A stretch of 64,000 nucleotides of DNA from contig CAYPHY010000020.1 of NCBI GenBank assembly GCA_964410625.1, positions 18,008-82,007 of the forward strand, written 5' to 3'. Position numbers and translations under genes: made by a program. Every line of letters begins with the position of its first letter. Positions within the stretch are counted from its first letter, which is position 1. Under the pieces are notes generated by a model. That model had not been told where the DNA came from and did not search any database. It saw only the letters and a program-made list of their open reading frames with translations. Shown piece after piece: positions 15,841 to 24,462 of the stretch. The stretch comes from CAYPHY01 sp964410625. GTDB taxonomy: Bacteria > Chloroflexota > Anaerolineae > Promineifilales > Promineifilaceae.

Positions 15841-18375
15841 TTCCGAACCCGCCGGTTGCAAAACCAGATGGTCAACGGCCGCCCCCTCCACCGCTTCTTG
15901 GGTAAACAGCATCGGCCGGTACTGCCCGTTGAGCCACAGCTCGATCTGGTCGTCGTAGTGGCGGTGATAGGGGTGGCCGCTTTGTCCGGTGGTGTTAACG
16001 CTGCGGCTGGCGTCGAAGTCGCTCAGGTCAACGATCATCCGCATGGAGACGTGTCCGGTGACGGCCGCCGGATTTTCCCAGCTCCAGCTATTGGCGTTGA
16101 CGATGCTGCGGCCGCCATCAGTGGGAAATGGGCCACGATTGACCATCGCCTCAATCGGCCTTACCCCGCTCTGTCCCAACGGATCGCTGGTAAAGGTCGC
16201 CTGGTGAATGCTGCCCCATGTCCAATCGTTCATCTCGCCGCCCCGGTTTTCTTCAAACCAGGCAATCGCATCAGCCAGGGAGCGTAAGAGAATGTCGCTG
16301 CGGGTCTCGATGGCGGCCGTCCTCGAATCGTCCCACCAGCTTGCTGCTTCTTGCCGTGCCAGGTTGTGGAAGAAGCTCGCCCGGTACGCCTTGCTGACGT
16401 TCTCCTCACCCACTTCATCCGCCAGCACATTCTTTACAAGCTGCATATAGAAGATTTCAAATAAGGCTGCCGGTACGCTGTCCCGCCGCGCTTGCAGGTT
16501 CCAGCCACGCAGCCGTTCAATGGCGGCTTGCACCTGCGGGTCGTCGCTCGACAGCCCGGCAAACAGGGGAGCATAGCTTTCGCCCAGCAGCGAATAGCTG
16601 TCAAACTGGATACGGGCGAAGTCATCGGCCGAGATCGCCCCCGCCGCTATCGCCTCCTCAATTAAGGTCGTAATGCGTTGCGCCCGGTCACCGTCGCTGT
16701 AGTCAAAGCTCAACAGGTGGGGGTAATCCTTGCCCGTCACCGCATTGTTGGCCGAGGCAATATAGCCGTCTTCAGGATTAAAGAGGGCAGGCAACTCCTC
16801 AAAGGGAATCCACCCCTCCCACTCATACTCGCCCGTCCAACCCGGCACAGGGATGCGGCCGTCGCCATTGTTGCGAATCGGGATCAGCCCTGGCAACTGG
16901 TAAGCGATGTTGCCCTCCACATCGGCATAGACCAGGTTTTGGGAGGCAATATCCCAATAGCGGGAGGACTCGCGAAACGCCTCATAGCTATCCGCCTGGT
17001 TCATCTCCGCAATGGCGCGGAAGATACGCACCGGCTCTTGGGCTGTCCAGCGCAAGGCCAACACATCACTTTGCCCGTCCACCACCTCATTGATAATCGG
17101 CCCATGGTGGGTCAGACGCACCGGAACCACCACATCTTCGCCCCCGTTGACGCGAATGACTTCCTCAATGAGTTCCATCTCTCGCCACTCACCCATAAAC
17201 TCATACTGGTTGGGATCATTGGGGTTGATCTTTTCGATATAGAGGTCTTGTACATCGAGGTTGGCGGTAGTCACGCCCCAGGCAAAGTGGGCATTGTGGC
17301 CGATGACAATCCCCGGCGCACCGGCAAAGCCGAAGCCGACCACTTCCCAACCGGGCGCATGAAGTCCCATCTCGTACCAGATGGATGGCATCTGGATGCC
17401 TAGATGGGGATCGTTCGCCAGCAGCGGCATCCCCGTCGCCGTGTGTTCGCCGCTGACAACCCAGTTGTTGCTGCCCACATAATCGCCGCGACCCAACGCA
17501 AAACCATTGGCCGGGACTTCACCGATGATGTCGGTGTTCACTTTGTCCCATTGCACGGCCGCATCCCGCTGCCTCGTCTCCGTATTAGCGATCAACTCAT
17601 CAAGCTCCGCGATCACCGGCCGGTTGTCATAGGGATAATCGGGAAGCAGCGTTTCCGTTTGCGCCACGCCAATTTCCTTTATCAAATCGGCGCGAGCCAG
17701 CTCTGACTCCCAATTGCCATCAAGATCATAGGACATGACAATGCCCCAGGTGAGCGTATTGATCGGCGTCCAGGGTTCGATCTCCCAGGGTTCGTTGACC
17801 AGGCTCAGCACCGTCTGGTTGAGCGATAATTGCCCATCATTTTGGAGGATATAGGCATTGACCCCCGCACTATAGGCTTCGAGGATGGTTAGTAGCTCCG
17901 GCGCTTCTTCCTCCAGATAGGCCAAATGCTCGGCCGCCATCCGGTTCCAGCCCAGCGTGCGGATAAACTTGTCCGTCTCGACTGTGGCTCCGCCCGCAAT
18001 CTCCGAGATGCGTCCCGCGCCGACGTGCCGCCAAAACTCCATCTGCCAGAAGCGGTCCTGGGCATGGACGTACCCCTGGGCAAAGAAGAGATCATCCTGA
18101 TTTTGAGCGTAGATATGGGGGACGCCATATTCGTCGCGGTAGATATGGACCTCATCTTGCAGGCCGTGTAATTGCAGTTGCTGGCATAAGGCAGTGGTGT
18201 TTTCATCGGCCGCTGTCTCCTCGGCCGCGCAGCTATCAGGCGTGTCTATGACAACCGTGCCGCTGCGCTGGGGAAACGGCCGTCGCACCACTACAACCAG
18301 AGCGACGGCCACCACCACAGCCAGCACAGCGAGTATGGCTAAAATTACAAGCATAATGCGTACAAAACGATTCAT
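15838..18375 (-). CDS. Penicillin acylase family protein (Ntn hydrolase)
   Basis: The 845-residue protein starts with a hydrophobic anchor (about 6-30) that would secrete or tether it. The GSNNWVVSG motif (from residue 301) places the N-terminal nucleophile Ser of the beta chain at about 302, preceded by a spacer peptide. The following NDPHL and GHNAHFAWG motifs are typical of the family. Length and layout fit a preproenzyme that cleaves itself into alpha and beta chains. Members hydrolyse amides such as acyl-homoserine lactones, cyclic lipopeptides or beta-lactams. It lies next to the beta-lactamase-like hydrolase on the same strand. Family call firm, substrate unknown. Confidence 0.9.
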   Translation of the reverse strand: MNRFVRIMLVILAILAVLAVVVAVALVVVVRRPFPQRSGTVVIDTPDSCAAEETAADENTTALCQQLQLHGLQDEVHIYRDEYGVPHIYAQNQDDLFFAQGYVHAQDRFWQMEFWRHVGAGRISEIAGGATVETDKFIRTLGWNRMAAEHLAYLEEEAPELLTILEAYSAGVNAYILQNDGQLSLNQTVLSLVNEPWEIEPWTPINTLTWGIVMSYDLDGNWESELARADLIKEIGVAQTETLLPDYPYDNRPVIAELDELIANTETRQRDAAVQWDKVNTDIIGEVPANGFALGRGDYVGSNNWVVSGEHTATGMPLLANDPHLGIQMPSIWYEMGLHAPGWEVVGFGFAGAPGIVIGHNAHFAWGVTTANLDVQDLYIEKINPNDPNQYEFMGEWREMELIEEVIRVNGGEDVVVPVRLTHHGPIINEVVDGQSDVLALRWTAQEPVRIFRAIAEMNQADSYEAFRESSRYWDIASQNLVYADVEGNIAYQLPGLIPIRNNGDGRIPVPGWTGEYEWEGWIPFEELPALFNPEDGYIASANNAVTGKDYPHLLSFDYSDGDRAQRITTLIEEAIAAGAISADDFARIQFDSYSLLGESYAPLFAGLSSDDPQVQAAIERLRGWNLQARRDSVPAALFEIFYMQLVKNVLADEVGEENVSKAYRASFFHNLARQEAASWWDDSRTAAIETRSDILLRSLADAIAWFEENRGGEMNDWTWGSIHQATFTSDPLGQSGVRPIEAMVNRGPFPTDGGRSIVNANSWSWENPAAVTGHVSMRMIVDLSDFDASRSVNTTGQSGHPYHRHYDDQIELWLNGQYRPMLFTQEAVEGAAVDHLVLQPAGSE

Positions 18376-18396
18376 AAACGATCTTCCCTAACATAG

Positions 18397-18420
18397 AGAA
18401 CCGGAAACCCGGTTTCTGAG
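18397..18420. repeat. Small palindrome of the AAACCGGGTTTCT family
   Basis: AGAACCGGAAACCCGGTTTCT is a short imperfect palindrome. Related words occur at 12201-12217 and, as a longer perfect palindrome, inside the coding region at 29129-29164. Confidence 0.55.
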
Positions 18421-18529
18421 GCTACCCACAAGCGAATCATATCCGAAGGATGCAGAAGATGAAAATTGTTCCGCTGGTGAGCCAAGCGATTACCGTTATA
18501 ATGACCAACACAACTCGGAAGTAAGTTCT

Positions 18530-19009
18530 ATGTCCTGTGCTATCCCGCCGCTGTTAACGGCCGTCTATTGCGCCATACTCGCACTCGTTGGTTGTGTTGA
18601 CCTCATTCAACACCGTATACCAAATGTGCTCGTTTTCCCTGGCATTGCGTTGGCTTTGCTGGCAAGCTGGTGGTTGCCGCAGCCAGGGTGCACTTTTCTC
18701 TCGGCCATCGGGGGCGCGGCCGTCGGTTTTGTCTCCTTCTTCGCCTTACATTGGTTCGGCAAGCAGCGCTATGGGCCGGGCGCGTTGGGCATGGGGGATG
18801 TGAAGCTGGCGATGTTGTTGGGGGCGATGGTTGGGTTACGCTGGGTGGCGGCCGTCTTGCTGCTCGGTATCCTGCTGGCGGGGTTGGCGGCTGGACTGTT
18901 GCTGCTGGTCGGCCGCAGCCAACGACACCAACACCTACCCTACGGCTTTTATCTCTCTCTTGCAGGGATTTTGATCCTTGTATTCGTTCCACTTTATGGA
19001 GTGAACTAG
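18530..19009 (+). CDS. Prepilin peptidase (A24 aspartyl protease)
   Basis: The 159-residue membrane protein has the two catalytic aspartates of A24 peptidases: D24 in VDLIQHRIPN and D90 in the GMGDVKLA (GxGD) motif. Four to six hydrophobic helices span the sequence. It lacks the N-terminal methylase domain of PilD, so it resembles the short CpaA/TadV type, which cleaves leader peptides of type IV or Flp pilins. No pilin genes are nearby. A TATAAT at 18497-18502 could be its -10 box; the -35 is weak. Confidence 0.85.
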   Translation: MSCAIPPLLTAVYCAILALVGCVDLIQHRIPNVLVFPGIALALLASWWLPQPGCTFLSAIGGAAVGFVSFFALHWFGKQRYGPGALGMGDVKLAMLLGAMVGLRWVAAVLLLGILLAGLAAGLLLLVGRSQRHQHLPYGFYLSLAGILILVFVPLYGVN

Positions 19010-19011
19010 GG

Positions 19012-19079
19012 TATAATAGAGCAGCGAAATGAGGTAAGACAAGATGACCATCGAAGTAACGCTAGAGCAAATATTATGA
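19012..19079 (+). promoter_or_regulatory. -10 box and 11-codon upstream ORF before the GNAT gene
   Basis: TATAAT lies at 19012-19017. An ATG at 19044, after GAGGT, opens an 11-codon frame (MTIEVTLEQIL) whose TGA overlaps the ATG of the acetyltransferase gene (ATGA at 19076-19079). This layout suggests translational coupling through a short leader peptide. Confidence 0.4.
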
Positions 19080-19951
19080 GCGAAATTATGATCCGGCCGC
19101 TAACCAGCATGGCCGATATGAAAGCAGTGGAACATATCCAGCGCACAAGCTGGAATATGGAGGAGTTATCCATTATCCCCGCTCACACGCTCCATGCTTT
19201 ACAGCACAACGGCGCGGCACTGTTGGGAGCAATTGACGGCGATCTCGTTGTCGGCTTCGCGCTAGGGGTCATCGCCACGGTTGAGGATTTGTATAATCGC
19301 ATTGACCAGGTGGCGGCCGCGCGGCTGAAAATGTTCTCCGTCATCGCCGGGGTCTTGCCGGAATATCAAAAACGGGGCGTCGGCTACCAACTAAAAATGG
19401 CGCAGCGCGATTTCGCCAACCGCATCGGTATCCGCTTGATTACCTGGACATTTGATCCGCTGGAGAGTTTGAACGGCCGTTTCAACATCGGCAAGCTGGG
19501 AGCAGTCTGCCACCACTACCGGCGCAACTTTCACGGCGACATGGGCGGCATCAACGCCGGGCTGCCAACGGACCGCTTTGAAGTAGAGTGGTGGATCACC
19601 AGCAACCGGGTACAGACGCGCACCAATCGCGTGTGGCGGCCGATTGAGCTGGACGCGCTCATCGGCGGCGGGGCGTTGTTGCTCAACGAGACCACTTTTA
19701 ACGAAGATGATCTGCCAGTCCCGCCTGAGCGGCCGATTGAGCAAAACAGCAATCTGATGCTCATCGAAATTCCCGCCAACTTCCAGGCTATTAAGCGTGC
19801 TGACTTCGAGCTGGCGAAGCGCTGGCGTGAACACACCCGCCTTCTCTTTGAAAGAGTATTCGCCGATGGCTATCTGGTTACGGATTTTGCCTTCCAAACG
19901 GATGGTGATCGCCAGCGCAGCTTCTATCTGCTGACCCACCAGGACTCATAA
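19076..19951 (+). CDS. GNAT-family acetyltransferase (COG3375-like)
   Basis: The 291-residue protein has an N-terminal GNAT fold (VEHIQRTSW, LVGFALG-like strand, then VLPEYQKRGVGYQLK, which contains the acetyl-CoA-binding RGxG loop). It continues with ITWTFDPLESLNGRFNIGKLGA, typical of COG3375, and a C-terminal extension. Genes of this group often sit next to MenC-like enolase-superfamily enzymes, as here (3-bp gap). The pair may act in N-acyl-amino acid metabolism: one protein acylates and the other racemises. That role is inferred from context. Confidence 0.75.
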   Translation: MSEIMIRPLTSMADMKAVEHIQRTSWNMEELSIIPAHTLHALQHNGAALLGAIDGDLVVGFALGVIATVEDLYNRIDQVAAARLKMFSVIAGVLPEYQKRGVGYQLKMAQRDFANRIGIRLITWTFDPLESLNGRFNIGKLGAVCHHYRRNFHGDMGGINAGLPTDRFEVEWWITSNRVQTRTNRVWRPIELDALIGGGALLLNETTFNEDDLPVPPERPIEQNSNLMLIEIPANFQAIKRADFELAKRWREHTRLLFERVFADGYLVTDFAFQTDGDRQRSFYLLTHQDS

Positions 19952-19954
19952 CGT

Positions 19955-21076
19955 ATGAAAATTGAGCGTATTGATCTCTACCATATCAGCCAACGGCTGG
20001 TCAGTCCCTTTGTGACTAGCTTTGGCCCCCAACTACAACGCGACTGCCTGCTAGTGACGATCCATAGCGAAGGGCTGACCGGCTGGGGTGAGTGTGTCGC
20101 CACCAATGATCCCGGCTATTGCTACGAAACGGTGCAGACAGCCTGGCATATCATCAGCGACTTTCTGGCCCCCGCCCTTTTGGGCAAGGAGGTTCAGTCG
20201 CCGGAGGCACTCAGCCCCCTGCTTTCCTTTGTGCGCGGCCATCCACTGGCAAAGGCGTCTATTGATCAGGCGTTGTGGGACCTGGCTGCCCAACGTGACG
20301 GTCTTTCGCTGGCCGAAAAACTGGCCCAGCCTTATGCCGAAGGGCCACGGCCGCGCGTCAAAGTCGGCGTCAGCATCGGCATCCAATCTTCGGTCGAAAA
20401 GACGATTGAGGTGATCGGTGATTATTTTGACCAGGGCTACCGGCGGATCAAGCTGAAGATCAAGCCTGGCTATGAGTTGGGATTGGCACGGGCAGCGCGA
20501 GCGGCTTTTCCCGATCTGCCGATCATGCTCGATGCCAACTCCTCCTACCGGCTAGAGGATGTTGCTACCTTTCAAGCCATGGATGACTTGAATTTGTTGA
20601 TGCTGGAACAGCCGTTGGGATATGAAGACATCTATGACCACAGCCGGTTACGGCCGCAAATCCAAACCCCACTGTGCCTCGACGAGAGCATCCACTCCGC
20701 CGACCATGCCCGTTACGCGCTGGCAATCGGTGCGTGTGACATCATCAACATTAAACCTTCGCGAGTGGGGGGCTGGACAGAGGCGCGGCGCATTCACGAC
20801 CTCTGCCGCGCGGCCGATATGCCCCTCTGGGTCGGCGGGATGTTGGAAACGGGGATCGGCCGTGCTGCCCAGCTTGCGCTGGCTTCCCTCCCCGGCTTCA
20901 CCCTCCCCGGCGACATCTCTGCCACCGACCGCTACTACGCTCAGGATGTAACCGCGCCCTTCACGCTCAACACCGAAGACAGCACGATCACCGTTCCCAC
21001 TGGCCCAGGCTTAGGGATCGACGTGGACTTTGATTACTTGAACCACATCACCCTGCGCCAAACCACCTTTTCCTAA
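19955..21076 (+). CDS. menC: o-Succinylbenzoate synthase / N-acylamino acid racemase
   Basis: The 373-residue enolase-superfamily enzyme has the KxK motif (K166-L-K168), metal ligands D193, E218 and D243 (MLDANS, MLEQPL, CLDES) and the second-side lysine K267. These fit the MenC/NSAR group, in which o-succinylbenzoate synthesis for menaquinone and racemisation of N-acylamino acids are hard to separate. No other menaquinone genes are nearby, and the partner acetyltransferase favours the racemase role. It follows the GNAT gene by 3 bp in one operon. Confidence 0.85.
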   Translation: MKIERIDLYHISQRLVSPFVTSFGPQLQRDCLLVTIHSEGLTGWGECVATNDPGYCYETVQTAWHIISDFLAPALLGKEVQSPEALSPLLSFVRGHPLAKASIDQALWDLAAQRDGLSLAEKLAQPYAEGPRPRVKVGVSIGIQSSVEKTIEVIGDYFDQGYRRIKLKIKPGYELGLARAARAAFPDLPIMLDANSSYRLEDVATFQAMDDLNLLMLEQPLGYEDIYDHSRLRPQIQTPLCLDESIHSADHARYALAIGACDIINIKPSRVGGWTEARRIHDLCRAADMPLWVGGMLETGIGRAAQLALASLPGFTLPGDISATDRYYAQDVTAPFTLNTEDSTITVPTGPGLGIDVDFDYLNHITLRQTTFS

Positions 21077-21077
21077 T

Positions 21078-21345
21078 AGGACTTACGCATTTGTATCGAA
21101 TTGGTGCGAATTGCCCGAATTTCGGGTGCGAAAAATAGCTCTTAATTCACGTACACTATCTTTGCAAGTTTTTGTAATAGTAAAAAATGGGACGCAGATA
21201 ATCGCTGATCATTCGCAGATTAAGGCTGATCTTTTCTAAAAATCAGCGTGAGTCTGCGTTATATCAGCGAAAATCAGCGTCCGCTCTGAAAGTTCAAACA
21301 TAGTGCGCGTAAATTCGCGCTAATTCTTTGCAAAAATCCCTGAGG
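21078..21345. repeat. Nested intergenic repeats
   Basis: An outer repeat (left arm TACGCATTTGTATCGAATT, right arm GCGTAAATTCGCGCTAATTC then TTTGCAAAA) belongs to the TTCGCG/GCGAA family. Inside it lies a different palindrome (GACGCAGATAATCGCTGATC on the left; AATCAGCG, GTCTGCG and AAAATCAGCGTCC on the right). It looks like one repeat inserted into another. Confidence 0.65.
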
Positions 21346-21349
21346 CTAT

Positions 21350-22186
21350 ATGTTCAACAATCAAAAAATCGCCTTTATCGGCAGCGGCATCATGGGCGAG
21401 GCGATGATTCGCGGTCTGCTGACGCAAGATATCGTCGCGCCGGAGCAAATCATCGCCGCTGACCCCTGGAAACAACGACTCAAAGAGCTAAAAGAAAAGT
21501 ACGGGATTGATACGACCAACGACAACACCGAAGCGGCCGAAGCGGGGCAAGTGGTTGTCCTTTCGATCAAACCGCAAGACCTACCGGTCGTGTTGCCCGG
21601 CATTCGCGGCCATCTACGCCGCCAGGACTTGTTGCTCTCGATCATTGCCGGTGCGCCGATCAGAAAGTTGGCTGATGGGGCGGCACATGCGGCCGTCGTC
21701 CGTGCCATGCCCAACACCCCTGCTCAAATCGGCCAGGGGATCACTGTTTGGACGGCAACGGCCGAAGTCCGCGAAGAACAACGGCAGCAGGCGTGTGCCA
21801 TCCTCGGCTCATTTGGCGAGGAGATTTTTGTCGAGAACGAAAATTACCTCGACATGGCGACGGCACTGAGCGGCACAGGCCCCGCTTATATCTTCATGTT
21901 TATGGAGGCTTTAATTGATGCTGGCGTCCATCTGGGCTTTTCGCGACGTGTCGCCGAGCGGCTGGTCTTCCAGACGATACGTGGCTCGGTGGAGTATGCG
22001 GCGCAATCGGGCAAGCATGTGGCCGAACTACGCAATCAGGTGACATCGCCAGGGGGGACGACGGCCGCAGCCCTCTACCACCTCGAAAAAGGGGGGCTGA
22101 GGACCGTCATTTCACGCGGTGTTTGGGCTGCTTATGAACGTTCCAGGGCATTAGGACAGGGAGAAGATTCTAAGGGGCCAGGCTAA
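21350..22186 (+). CDS. proC: Pyrroline-5-carboxylate reductase
   Basis: The 278-residue protein begins with the NAD(P)-binding motif IAFIGSGIMGEAMIRGL and has the family signature near the C-terminus (NQVTSPGGTTAAALYHLEKGG). It reduces pyrroline-5-carboxylate to proline in the cytoplasm, the last step of proline synthesis. It is full length. The final residues (GQGEDSKGPG) are unlike the usual end and may reflect run-through into intergenic DNA. It is transcribed alone after the nested repeat. Confidence 0.92.
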   Translation: MFNNQKIAFIGSGIMGEAMIRGLLTQDIVAPEQIIAADPWKQRLKELKEKYGIDTTNDNTEAAEAGQVVVLSIKPQDLPVVLPGIRGHLRRQDLLLSIIAGAPIRKLADGAAHAAVVRAMPNTPAQIGQGITVWTATAEVREEQRQQACAILGSFGEEIFVENENYLDMATALSGTGPAYIFMFMEALIDAGVHLGFSRRVAERLVFQTIRGSVEYAAQSGKHVAELRNQVTSPGGTTAAALYHLEKGGLRTVISRGVWAAYERSRALGQGEDSKGPG

Positions 22187-22331
22187 GAACTAAAGCAATA
22201 CTCACCCAATTACTTGAAGCGGCCGTTAATCCCGTATACAATGGACGCATTATTACTTACCCAAACATCTAAGGCACTTTGTGGGCACTTCGTGAAGTGT
22301 CGTTATTATTTTTAGGGACTTGTTGCTAACA

Positions 22332-23417
22332 ATGAATCATCGAGTACGTATTGGCTTAGGACTGCTTGTTGCGCTACTCATTTCCGTTGCCTGGACAAAT
22401 GTCGCCGCGGCCGCTGCTTCGTGCTATATGCATTCTGACGCGGTGGGTTATGTTTGTGACTCCCAACCCGCACCAACCATCTTCGTCCAACCAGAATCCC
22501 CGCCCGATAGTATTTTGCCCAGGCTGCAATACGGCCGCATTGCCGACAATGCCAACGTCTATGCCGATGCCAGCATGTCCAGCCCAATTGTCCGCAATGT
22601 GGGTGACGGCTATCTCTTTGCCAGCTATCGGCTGTTTAAAGAGAGTGAGGGACGGCTGTGGTACTGGATCAACGATGGCGAGTGGGTGCGAGAGGAAGAT
22701 TTTACGCCAACAACCACATCAACCTTCAGTGGCTTCGAGATCCACGCCCAACCGCGACGGCCGTTTGGCTGGATGGTGACGGACTATTGGTATAGCGATG
22801 CCCCCGGAGCCGAACCTGCACCGGATGCGATTAAAATCGCCCGGCACACGCCGGTACAAATATATGATGCGGTGGTGGATGATGAAGGGTGGATTTGGTA
22901 CGACATCGGCCAGGGGCGTTGGATGCGCCAGACCTACCTGAGCCTGATTGAAGTGAAGCCCCGCCCGGCCGAGATAGGCGAGAATGAATATTGGGTCGAA
23001 GTAGACCTCTATGAGCAGAATTTCGCCGCCTATGAAGGCGACCGGATGGTCTATGCGGGGCTGGTTTCCAGTGGCCTGAACCGCTGGCCGACCAATGAAG
23101 GGCTGTTCCAGGTGTGGGACCGCTGGATGTTGACCAAGATGTCGGGGGCCGAAGGGAAAATTGACTACTATTTTGTCGAAGATGTCCCGCACACCATGTA
23201 CTTCGATTATGACATCGCGCTCCATGGCGCCTACTGGCATGATCGCTATGGCTACAAGCACAGTCATGGCTGTGTCAACATGGCTCCGCGTGATGCCGAA
23301 TGGGTCTGGAACTGGTCAGAGAAAGCACCTAACGATCTGTGGGTTTGGGTCCACACCTCTGACCCGCACAACTACTTTGAACGGTATGACACTGAATCTA
23401 CCTTCGCCGGGCCATAA
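22332..23417 (+). CDS. L,D-transpeptidase (YkuD) with signal peptide
   Basis: The ATG at 22332 was preferred to the TTG at 22320 because the signal peptide begins there (about residues 5-26, ending in an Ala run). The middle (about 60-200) resembles two bacterial SH3-like wall-binding units. The C-terminal YkuD domain carries H298 and the catalytic C314 in SHGCVN. The secreted enzyme would form 3-3 crosslinks in peptidoglycan or attach proteins to it. It is notable beside a PBP1-like protein that has lost its catalytic residues. Confidence 0.88.
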   Translation: MNHRVRIGLGLLVALLISVAWTNVAAAAASCYMHSDAVGYVCDSQPAPTIFVQPESPPDSILPRLQYGRIADNANVYADASMSSPIVRNVGDGYLFASYRLFKESEGRLWYWINDGEWVREEDFTPTTTSTFSGFEIHAQPRRPFGWMVTDYWYSDAPGAEPAPDAIKIARHTPVQIYDAVVDDEGWIWYDIGQGRWMRQTYLSLIEVKPRPAEIGENEYWVEVDLYEQNFAAYEGDRMVYAGLVSSGLNRWPTNEGLFQVWDRWMLTKMSGAEGKIDYYFVEDVPHTMYFDYDIALHGAYWHDRYGYKHSHGCVNMAPRDAEWVWNWSEKAPNDLWVWVHTSDPHNYFERYDTESTFAGP

Positions 23418-23418
23418 A

Positions 23419-23452
23419 GAAGAGACTGCGAGAGTGGGAGATTAAGAGATTG
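23419..23452. repeat. Single arm of the GAGACT repeat
   Basis: AGAGACTGCGAGAGTGGGAG then ATTAAGAGATTGG matches the purine arm of the GAGACT/AGTCTC family; no complementary arm follows. Confidence 0.6.
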
Positions 23453-23481
23453 GCTGGGTAGCGCAGTTTGACGTTATGAAT

Positions 23482-23516
23482 AACCTCCTGTGAAGCGAGT
23501 TCACGGGAGGTTTTTT
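23482..23516 (+). terminator. Rho-independent terminator
   Basis: AACCTCCTGTGAA pairs with TTCACGGGAGGTT (13 bp with one wobble) around a 5-nt loop and is followed by a T run. It ends the L,D-transpeptidase transcript. Confidence 0.85.
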
Positions 23517-23572
23517 CTTCACTGCTTACTGCCAACTAACTACTGACAACTTCTTGAAGTCAAGGAGGAAGC

Positions 23573-24358
23573 GTGAATACAGGAACTCAATTTGATCTGA
23601 CTGGCAAAGTGGCTGTCATCACCGGAGGGTCACGGGGAATTGGGCTGGCGATTGCGGAGGCGTATGCGGCTGCCGGCGCACAGATCGTCATCGCCAGCCG
23701 CAAACAAGACGCCTGCAACGCGGCCGTTGCCCAAATCGAAGCCAATGGCGGACAAGCATTGGCCATCGCCGCCCATACGGGAGACCAGCAGGCGATTGAT
23801 AACCTGGTTGCCCGAACGGTGGAGCGTTTCGGTGGGATTGACATCCTCGTCAATAACGCCGCGACGAATCCCCACTTTGGCCCCTTCCTGACCGCCGAGG
23901 AGAGCCATTGGGAGAAAATCCTCGATGTCAATGTCAAGGGCTACTTCCGCATGGTGAAGGCGTGCGTCCCCTCGATGCGTGAACGAGGCGGGGGGAAGAT
24001 CATCAACATGGCCTCCGTCGCCGGTTTTGAACCACAAGCGATGATGGGGGTGTACTGTGTCAGCAAGGCGGCGGTGTTGATGATGACCAAGGTGCTGGCG
24101 TCCGAATTGGCGGCCGACAACATCCAGGTCAACGCCATCGCCCCTGGCTTTGTGAAAACCAAGTTCAGTAGCGCTTTATGGGTGAATGACCAGATTCACG
24201 AGATGATTGTGAAGACAATTCCCCAAAAACGCATGGCCGAAGCAGAGGAGATCAGCGGCATTGCGCTCTATCTGGCCTCGGCCGCTTCCAGCTTCACCAC
24301 CGGCGCCGAATTTGTGATCGACGGCGGCCAGTTAGTGAGCGGCATTGCGATAAGTTAA
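23573..24358 (+). CDS. Short-chain dehydrogenase/reductase (SDR)
   Basis: The GTG start follows AAGGAGG. The 261-residue protein has the classical cofactor motif TGGSRGIG (17-24), NNAA (DILVNNAAT), the catalytic tyrosine and lysine (Y161-C-V-S-K165), and the C-terminal IDGG. R42 or K43 after the second strand (ASRKQD) suggests NADP(H) preference. The substrate is not determinable. It is convergent with the alpha-oxoamine synthase gene and separated from it by a repeat. Confidence 0.88.
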   Translation: MNTGTQFDLTGKVAVITGGSRGIGLAIAEAYAAAGAQIVIASRKQDACNAAVAQIEANGGQALAIAAHTGDQQAIDNLVARTVERFGGIDILVNNAATNPHFGPFLTAEESHWEKILDVNVKGYFRMVKACVPSMRERGGGKIINMASVAGFEPQAMMGVYCVSKAAVLMMTKVLASELAADNIQVNAIAPGFVKTKFSSALWVNDQIHEMIVKTIPQKRMAEAEEISGIALYLASAASSFTTGAEFVIDGGQLVSGIAIS

Positions 24359-24388
24359 TCGGCGATAGTCTATCGCCATCAATTTTTT

Positions 24389-24451
24389 GACACGAATTTC
24401 ACGAATCGCACGAATTGATTTTATTTCGTGTCATTCGTGTCATTCGTGTCG
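24389..24451. repeat. CACGAAT/ATTCGTG palindromic repeat
   Basis: GACACGAATTTCACGAATCG plus CACGAATT on the left is mirrored by ATTTCGTGTCATTCGTGTC on the right. A second full copy lies at 52071-52136 and a half copy at about 43745-43770. Confidence 0.8.
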
Positions 24452-24462
24452 AAATAAAAAAT

